Shown here one piece after another: positions 6,001 to 8,779 of a DNA stretch of 8,779 bases. The stretch covers positions 1 to 8,779 of the forward strand of contig JABWAJ010000211.1 in NCBI GenBank assembly GCA_013361075.1, written 5' to 3'. This stretch comes from Saprospiraceae bacterium (GTDB taxonomy: Bacteria > Bacteroidota > Bacteroidia > Chitinophagales > Saprospiraceae). The translations under genes and the position numbers were made by a program. How positions within the stretch are numbered: position 1 is the first letter of the stretch; the number at the start of each line of letters is the position of its first letter. The notes under the pieces were generated by a model. That model ran no database searches. It was not told the origin of the DNA and was given only the letters and a program-made list of their open reading frames with translations.

Positions 6001-8779
6001 TGTGCAGGGTGTCGGCGGACACGTCACCGTCACCTGCGTCTGGCAGGTAACCATATTGCCGCTCATATCCGTCGCGGTATAAGTCACCACGGATGTTCCG
6101 GCCAAAAAAGTAGTCCCGCTGGCATCGTTTACCCCTGTGGCTGTCGTTGCTCCGGTGATCACATATTCCACCATGAGCATCGGACAATTGTCAGAAACAG
6201 TCGGCGCGAGGTTCCCGACTACCGCTGTACAGACTCCCTGGCCATTCAGCGTTCCGGTAACCGATACATTGGGCGCGCACATGATCATGGGCAGCTCATG
6301 GTCTTCCACTGTCAGCGTAAACGTACACTTGGCCTGCAACAGTGACTTATCTTTAATCGTCAGCGTTTTTTGAGGCATCAAAAAAGAACAGACATTATTG
6401 AGGGTGATGATGATCGTCTCATCTCCTTCCAGAATTGCGTCGTTCAGAATGGTAACCGGCAATGTAAACTGGCTTTGCCCGGCAGGAATTACAATGGTGG
6501 AAGCGAAGGGAACATAATCTAATCCTGCTGTGGCACTTCCTGTGATGGTGTAAGGAACAGATAAAGGCAAATTGATGCTTCCGCCCACCCGGTCAAAGAC
6601 TAAGTTGACGGTGCCACAATTTTCGTAGGCGATGTCTGAAACGGGGTTGCTGTTCACCGCCCACTCAACTGAAGCATTGCCGCCGGCGTCGAACGAACCA
6701 GCATCTAAGAAAATAGCCGAATCATGGAGGTCATCGCCAACATCGGCAATGGCCAATTTGAGGTGGTACGTCTGTCCGGGTTGCACATTGGCAATCGCAG
6801 TGAATTTTCGGGTATAACCATCGTATTGCAATTCTGTTACAGATGGTAAAGTGGAAGCCGATTGCCCGCATAAGTTGGCACTGGAAGCTGGCTGATTGTT
6901 TTGATAAAAGCCTGAAAAATTGAGGTGATTCACAGTGTTGACACCCACGGGAGTCGTCGTAGAGGGAACCAGCGCTATATTTTGTTGCCCGCCGGAAATG
7001 CCCGGACCGGAGATAAAGATCCCGAATACATCGGTAAGCGGGTTGCCGACTTTTTCGCAGTACTCTTCGGAAGCAAAAACAAAATTTAAAGTAACAGTGG
7101 ATTGTGTCGGAATAAAATCGAATTCGAGGGCAGCTTTGTCGTAGAGCGTGCCGGTTGTGAGCGTGGACAATTGCGCATCCGGCGTTAAGCCGCCAACTCC
7201 GCTGCCTGCATTATCGCTGTTGTTTGGTCCGACAGCCAGCGTACCTGGGCCGGTCGTTAAAATGACGCCCGCATCAAATCCGATATTGGTTTGGCCATTG
7301 GTAAAAACACCAAACTGGCTGGCCTGCCCCTGGGTCGTCACATTGCTGATGTCAAAACAGTTGCCGCCGACCAGCACGTCGTTTACCAGTACATTTCCTG
7401 AAATGCCAGGTTGTACGCCAAGTACCGCTAATGCTTCCTGTTGCGGACTGCTGCTGATTGTATTTTGAAGGAAATCCAAAGGCGGTTCAGGCACTTGCAC
7501 ATTACCTCCTGTTGTGCAAGGATAGGTACAGATGAGTTCGCTCACGTCCACGCATCCATCGTCCGCTACGCAGCAAATAGAATGCGTCCCTTTAGGAAAT
7601 TGCATTCCCGGAGTTATGAGTACCAGACCCGAAGGCGTCACCAGATAACAGGTAATTGCAGGGTCAGGATTGCAATTATCTGTTACTGTGGGCGCTGCCG
7701 GCAATATTCCAGAGAAAAAACATTGGCCTGGATCAGTATTGACCGTCATATCCTGCGGACAGGCAATCGTGGGAGGCACATTGTCAATCACCACAATATT
7801 TTGCACACAGGTAGCTTCATTGCCACAGTTATCTCTGGCCGTCCAGGTGCGGGCAATCAGGGCATTGCAAAGTGTACCCGTGACCACATCGGTAAAAGTA
7901 ATGACCGGATTCGGATCGCAATTATCGGTCGCGGTGGCCATGCCGGTTGCAGCAGGGGAGAGGTCATCACCGCAGGTCAGGCTTATATCCTGCGGACATA
8001 TGATCATTGGAGGAACGACCTCAATGGTTTGTATTTCAGTGGTGCAGGTACTCATGTTTCCGCACAAATCGGTCACCGTGAGCGTAATCGGGAAAATGCC
8101 GCAGCCTGTCACCACAGTCGGGTTTACGCTCATGGATTGTATCTGGCAGTTGTCGGTAGAGCCGGAATTGATCATGTCCACCGTTACAGGGAGGGTGCAA
8201 TCCGAATTTAAATCATAGCCCTGCCCCGGCGCGCACATGGCTACAGGCGGTACATTATCCCGTACGGTAATGGTTTGTACGCAAGTGCGCGTAACACCAC
8301 ATTCGTCCAATGCGGTCCAGGTTCGGAGCACTGTTCCGTTGCAGGGCATTATCCCGCTGGTGTTGTCAGAAAAAGTAATGTTCGGATTTTGTCCGCTGCA
8401 TGCACCTGTCAGCGTCGCAAATCCGGTGACCGTAGGCGACAGGTTGGTATTACAGGCTACCGTAATGTTCGGTGGGCAGGTCAATACCGGTTGCTGTGGA
8501 TATTTAATGACCACATTCTTGCAAATGGTGTTGCTGCATCCGTTGCCGGTGACGGTAAGGCACACGTTGTAAGTGGCACATTGTGCAGGGAAAGCATGAA
8601 ATGGGTTTGCAGCGGAGGAAGTGTTAGGAATACCGTTGGAGGAATATCCAAAATTCCAGAAATAGGTCAGTGGTGCCGGCCCCGTAGATGTATTGGTAAA
8701 ACTGACCGTTGGGGTACAATCCGGAAACTGAAAGTTGAAACCAGCAACACAGGGCTCCGTATTGCAGGCAGCTCCTTGT
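1..8779 (-). CDS. Giant multidomain surface protein with PKD, HYR, choice-of-anchor L and Calx-beta domains (interior fragment, both ends missing)
   Basis: One frame on the minus strand is open from 8778 to 1: 2,926 sense codons, no stop, and no start or stop codon that delimits the gene. Base 8779 belongs to the preceding codon. I translated it through and the domain pattern continues without a break, so there is no frameshift. Residue numbers used in other entries count from 8778. The fragment is a chain of beta-sandwich domains of about 75-95 residues, rich in Thr, Ser, Asn, Gly, Pro and Cys and poor in Lys and Arg, with no transmembrane segment. Such chains are known as extracellular stalks or adhesins in Bacteroidota, commonly exported by the type IX secretion system. 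An adhesive or structural role outside the cell is inferred. The signal peptide and any C-terminal sorting domain lie outside the window. The exact family member and ligand are not recognisable. Confidence 0.97.
31..330 (-). other. Cys-rich module C, possible third related copy
   Basis: Residues 2817-2916. Starts CPCDVAALDAAVNQG, then a SCKACFVPV segment, VEWYLNSANG, HTFPGSGTYTVVMVV and a final TVTLSC. The VEWYL strand and the PGSGTYTVVMVV strand fall where modules A and B have V-x-WEL and PG-x-Y-x-L, but the closing part has a basic TRRRSDGSLC loop not seen in them. Its HTFPGSGTYTV strand also resembles a PKD domain without the D-F-G-D-G loop, so it may be PKD-derived. The gene continues past position 1 (last residues ISDCTDSD). 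Confidence 0.55.
331..708 (-). repeat. Cys-rich module B, diverged copy of module A
   Basis: Residues 2691-2816. It begins CYCGTFSNLFFPLN and continues EITIPCPSPGKS, IQLTGLFQCAG, the strand VTWELYRLPN, YFGISILPAW, IPGSYELRLVGHC, and ends ECPCIVRFRVDCPDPC. About ten cysteines in 126 residues. Shared landmarks with module A are the I-x-x-PC/SLPC start, VTWEL against VIWEL, PGSYELRL against PGLYCLTL, and CPCIVR against CICKVR. The C-terminal CPDPCPC links it to the next module. Confidence 0.7.
709..1074 (-). repeat. Cys-rich module A, family not recognised
   Basis: Residues 2569-2690. It starts at CVCKSELALSHNG and runs through SLPC, LVSGYIGFFN, the strand VIWELTHPDG, FSFFIFP, EPGLYCLTL and TCICKVRWIQEPC. 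It aligns with module B in the same order (V-x-W-E-L, F-x-I, P-G-x-Y-x-L-x-L, C-x-C-x-V-R, terminal C), so the two are diverged tandem copies. The predicted make-up is all-beta with several disulfides. No function can be given. Confidence 0.7.
1075..1353 (-). other. Ig-like or PKD-like domain, divergent
   Basis: Residues 2476-2568. Visible landmarks are GCDTICDNESITPPL near the start, a YTIQWFLNEDY strand, and DISIIVTYQGCSDTSN before the end at EECC. The spacing fits the preceding Ig-like domains, but the body (a PPLALGGPFFPSG loop and NLAGLLPPLVYGEN) is unlike them. It is the last domain I can tie to the Ig/PKD fold before the Cys-rich modules. Confidence 0.55.
1354..1575 (-). other. Ig-like domain of the G-Y-Y-S-V-V-V-T type
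   Basis: Residues 2402-2475. GPSGTLCAGIPHTFNAS, YEYVWSNGATGP, then QPGYYSVVVTDTDCGC. The W-S-N/D-G-A/Q-T-G segment followed by G-x-Y-x-V-x-V-T is a very common Ig-like repeat in secreted Bacteroidota proteins. A CGCSDD tail replaces the usual single Cys. Confidence 0.8.
1576..2637 (-). repeat. Four PKD-like/Ig-like domains
   Basis: Residues 2048-2141, 2142-2224, 2225-2307 and 2308-2401 (2356-2637, 2107-2355, 1858-2106, 1576-1857). The first opens ADFNYSVQCG with FNNTS, a PKD start, but has lost the W-D-F-G-D-G loop (GGWTFNPST). The second (APSTVCKNQLYTF, YEWTVN) and fourth (GQTILCVPASGPYSV, YNWTAAGPG) are PKD-like. The third (YQWYYNGTAIVGANSASY, AGNYYVTAED) is an Ig-like domain related to the one at 2920-3162. 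Domain ends run directly into the next with two to four linker residues. Confidence 0.75.
2638..2919 (-). other. PKD domain with proline-rich lead-in
   Basis: Residues 1954-2047. It follows a proline-rich linker (PVPPNPPPL, positions 2860-2886). The loop is intact as WNFGDGTS (residues 2001-2008), followed by HTYTSHGTFPVTASITC, a textbook PKD F/G strand pair. Six cysteines (NC, GC, GC, GC, TC, GC contexts) are more than the family normally carries. The polyproline stretch is the only clear flexible hinge in the middle of the fragment. Confidence 0.92.
2920..3615 (-). repeat. Three Ig-like domains
   Basis: Residues 1722-1798, 1799-1872 and 1873-1953 (3385-3615, 3163-3384, 2920-3162). The first (SCIGGQITVSV, YTWSTS) is a shortened PKD-like domain. 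The second (LCAGNAQLNA, TYLWFGGG, DPGIYSVQVT) and third (YQWHDSGG, ISGATNQTYTAT, AGSYYVVVTCGAC) are the Ig-like type whose last strands read G-x-Y-x-V-x-V. That type is common in gliding-motility and surface proteins. The third ends in a CGAC pair two residues apart. No ligand is known. Confidence 0.75.
3616..4644 (-). repeat. Four PKD-like/Ig-like domains in tandem
   Basis: Residues 1379-1463, 1464-1550, 1551-1635 and 1636-1721 (4390-4644, 4129-4389, 3874-4128, 3616-3873). They share the plan: a GP or TP start, a Cys about six residues on (LCPGD, VCVGSTETY, ICANAPN, VCRGQLYDY), a central aromatic-W strand (YNWTV, YTWTV, ANWTI, FSWSF), a WN or VNW or LF strand in front of the last strands, and a second Cys near the end. 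The second copy (GPTPVCVGSTETYSLP) is the clearest match to the PKD-like domain type often found beside PKD arrays in Bacteroidota. The first has extra cysteines (seven). Role: spacer or stalk, inferred. Confidence 0.8.
4645..4920 (-). other. PKD domain, canonical
   Basis: Residues 1287-1378. Opens ASFTVAP, has TICANQSVTFTNTS, the intact WDFGDGTSS loop (WDFGDG at residues 1321-1326, positions 4801-4818), HTFPGPGMYTVLLTASN and a closing TTIITVIVG strand. This is the best PKD domain in the window. A KCGCID insertion before the last strand adds two cysteines and is unusual for the family. Confidence 0.95.
4921..5277 (-). other. Cys-bearing PKD-like module with a basic Gly linker
   Basis: Residues 1168-1286. 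The first third (DICCPEFSLLQLDSISPCPG then CMRDSVGLRS) matches no family I know. A GSGGGKK linker then leads into ACKNSVHTYYIVP and FTYTWNVIGGT, a layout typical of the PKD-like Ig domains that follow PKD and HYR arrays in Bacteroidota (C-x-G/N-S...Y...TW-x-V). It closes with IEVIIADASGNC and RDTITHEFC. The KK and two Arg are a basic patch in an otherwise acidic to neutral protein. Three D-S/T-hydrophobic triplets fall inside it. Confidence 0.6.
5278..5772 (-). repeat. HYR modules 6 and 7
   Basis: Two adjacent modules, residues 1003-1083 (5530-5772) and 1084-1167 (5278-5529). Module 6 (VCPPDVQL, ATDNC, TDVVTGT, RTWRAEDWC, TCVQTITV, MDNIPP) is the same subtype as modules 1 and 3, with WCNN in place of the usual CGN. 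Module 7 (NCPQNISM, TGTLNGNGVCTA, ATDLC, WTATDHCGNTATC) is the same subtype as module 5. The array ends in a vicinal Cys pair (DICC) that begins the next module. Confidence 0.92.
5773..6003 (-). other. PKD-like domain embedded in HYR array 2
   Basis: Residues 926-1002. It opens with ASFTVNFIDNCG, has ISYQWSTSES in place of the canonical W-D-F-G-D-G loop, and closes with HTFSVSITCADG and NIVDNIPP. The DNIPP ending is HYR-like, so the domain boundary with the next HYR module is continuous with no linker. Assignment rests on strand pattern, not a full motif. A divergent HYR-related Ig domain is the alternative. Confidence 0.65.
6004..6288 (-). other. HYR module 5 (TGTLNG subtype)
   Basis: Residues 831-925. 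Opens with MCAPNVSV, then TGTLNGQGVCTA, VSDNC, a TGVNDASG loop and the closing strand YTATDMSGNMVTC. The usual Cys of the D-x-CGN motif is replaced by Ser (DMSGN). It is closest in the window to HYR module 7, which shares TGTLNG-x-GVCTA and the ASGT loop. It ends in a short CPPTPC linker. Confidence 0.9.
6301..6636 (-). other. Calx-beta-like domain
   Basis: Residues 715-826. It begins at a DIAYENCGTVNLVF strand and has the family signature TAGLDYVPF in the middle, followed by ILNDAILEGDETIIITL with EGDET at residues 784-788. Calx-beta domains are Ig-like and bind calcium through acidic residues at the ends of strands; the acidic DYV and EGDE positions needed for this are present. Calcium binding is inferred. 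The tandem of choice-of-anchor L and this domain occurs elsewhere in Bacteroidota surface proteins and may be one functional unit. The domain runs into the next HYR module through VEDHELP. Confidence 0.85.
6679..7464 (-). other. Choice-of-anchor L domain
   Basis: Residues 439-700, about 260 residues, the full size of this family. Diagnostic segments are all present in order: an N-terminal LAVLGVQPGISGNV stretch, a GVILTTG strand, the FASEEY core at residues 568-573 followed by DVFGIFISGPG, then NIALVPSTTTPVGVNTVN, and a closing strand YHLKLAIADVGDD and SAIFLDAGSF. Family knowledge: the domain is common in large surface proteins that end in varying C-terminal anchors (hence 'choice of anchor'), including type IX secretion substrates of Bacteroidota. 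Its biochemical role is not established. It sits between two HYR arrays and directly before a Calx-beta-like domain. Confidence 0.93.
7516..8487 (-). repeat. HYR domain array 1 (four tandem modules)
   Basis: Four consecutive hyalin-repeat (HYR, Ig-like) modules: residues 98-178, 179-256, 257-336 and 337-421 (8245-8487, 8011-8244, 7771-8010, 7516-7770). Each opens with a CP or CAP strand (TCPPNITV, MCAPGQG, ICPQDISL, ACPQDMTV). Modules 3 and 4 have TDNC in the middle, and modules 1-3 close with a D-x-CG...TC strand. The first and third end in DNVPP, the second in EVVPP. Modules 1 and 3 are one subtype (RTWTA then TCVQ). Module 2 is divergent and lacks the RTW strand. Module 4 ends differently, in FPKGTHSICC and a Cys-rich tail that leads into the anchor L domain. 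HYR modules are associated with adhesion; no ligand can be named. Confidence 0.93.
8500..8778 (-). other. PKD domain, degenerate, N-terminal edge of the fragment
   Basis: Residues 1-93. The hallmark strand reads WNFGYSSNG (W at residue 41), where canonical PKD domains have WDFGDG, followed by an HAF segment and a closing strand YNVCLTVTGNGC. The domain carries seven cysteines, several placed to pair across the sandwich. PKD domains are Ig-like folds used as spacers or binding modules in surface proteins. The loss of both loop aspartates is visible. The start may be truncated by the window edge. Confidence 0.8.

Noticed and set aside
5882..6187. Minus-strand open frames in the other frames (also at 4256-4507, 4656-4838, 960-1187 and 5025-5207)
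   Set aside because: They are out of frame with the giant gene, and the HYR/PKD signatures are in the main frame throughout. No internal start or shift is needed.
7441..8218. Long plus-strand open frames of 256 and 182 codons that overlap each other
   Set aside because: Both lie antisense to the HYR array. Their translations show no domain, and one is rich in Arg, His and Cys as expected of antisense reading of Thr/Asn/Ala-rich codons. The minus-strand frame explains the DNA fully.
7516..8487. Regularly spaced similar segments resembling a CRISPR or DNA repeat array
   Set aside because: The similarity has a period of about 240 bases and is at protein level only. DNA copies diverge at wobble positions, and there are no short identical repeats or unique spacers.
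1..8779. Naming the protein as SprB or another specific gliding adhesin
   Set aside because: The domain types are shared by many unrelated surface proteins. Without the ends and neighbouring genes, orthology cannot be supported.

Overview
The window is one uninterrupted piece of a single giant gene on the minus strand. Read in reverse from position 8778 to position 1, one frame stays open for 2,926 codons with no stop. Neither the start codon nor the stop codon lies inside the window. There is no intergenic DNA, RNA gene, mobile element, promoter or terminator. Other open frames on either strand are shadows of this gene.

The protein is a secreted or cell-surface repeat protein made almost entirely of small beta-sandwich domains. 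In order from the N-terminal side (high coordinates) to the C-terminal side (low coordinates) it holds: a PKD domain (8500-8778); four HYR modules (7516-8487); a choice-of-anchor L domain (6679-7464); a Calx-beta-like domain (6301-6636); a second HYR block with an embedded PKD-like domain (5278-6288); a Cys-bearing PKD-like module (4921-5277); a canonical PKD domain with WDFGDG (4645-4920); seven PKD-like or Ig-like domains (2920-4644); a further PKD domain with WNFGDG (2638-2919); six more PKD/Ig-like domains (1075-2637); and finally Cys-rich modules, two of them clear tandem copies, that match no family I recognise (31-1074).

This architecture (PKD, HYR, choice-of-anchor L and Calx-beta in one protein of several thousand residues) is typical of environmental Bacteroidota, especially the Saprospiria/Chitinophagia side of the phylum. 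Such proteins there are usually exported by the type IX secretion system (T9SS) and serve in adhesion, gliding, biofilm or polymer capture. The taxon and function are inferences. The signal peptide would lie upstream of 8779 and a T9SS sorting domain past position 1, so neither can be seen.

Points worth a second look are the size of the gene, the unrecognised Cys-rich modules near position 1, a cysteine content of about 5%, two interleaved HYR subtypes suggesting segmental duplication, and a cluster of Bacteroidota-type O-glycosylation motifs around 4669-5232. I do not see a new multi-gene system here.
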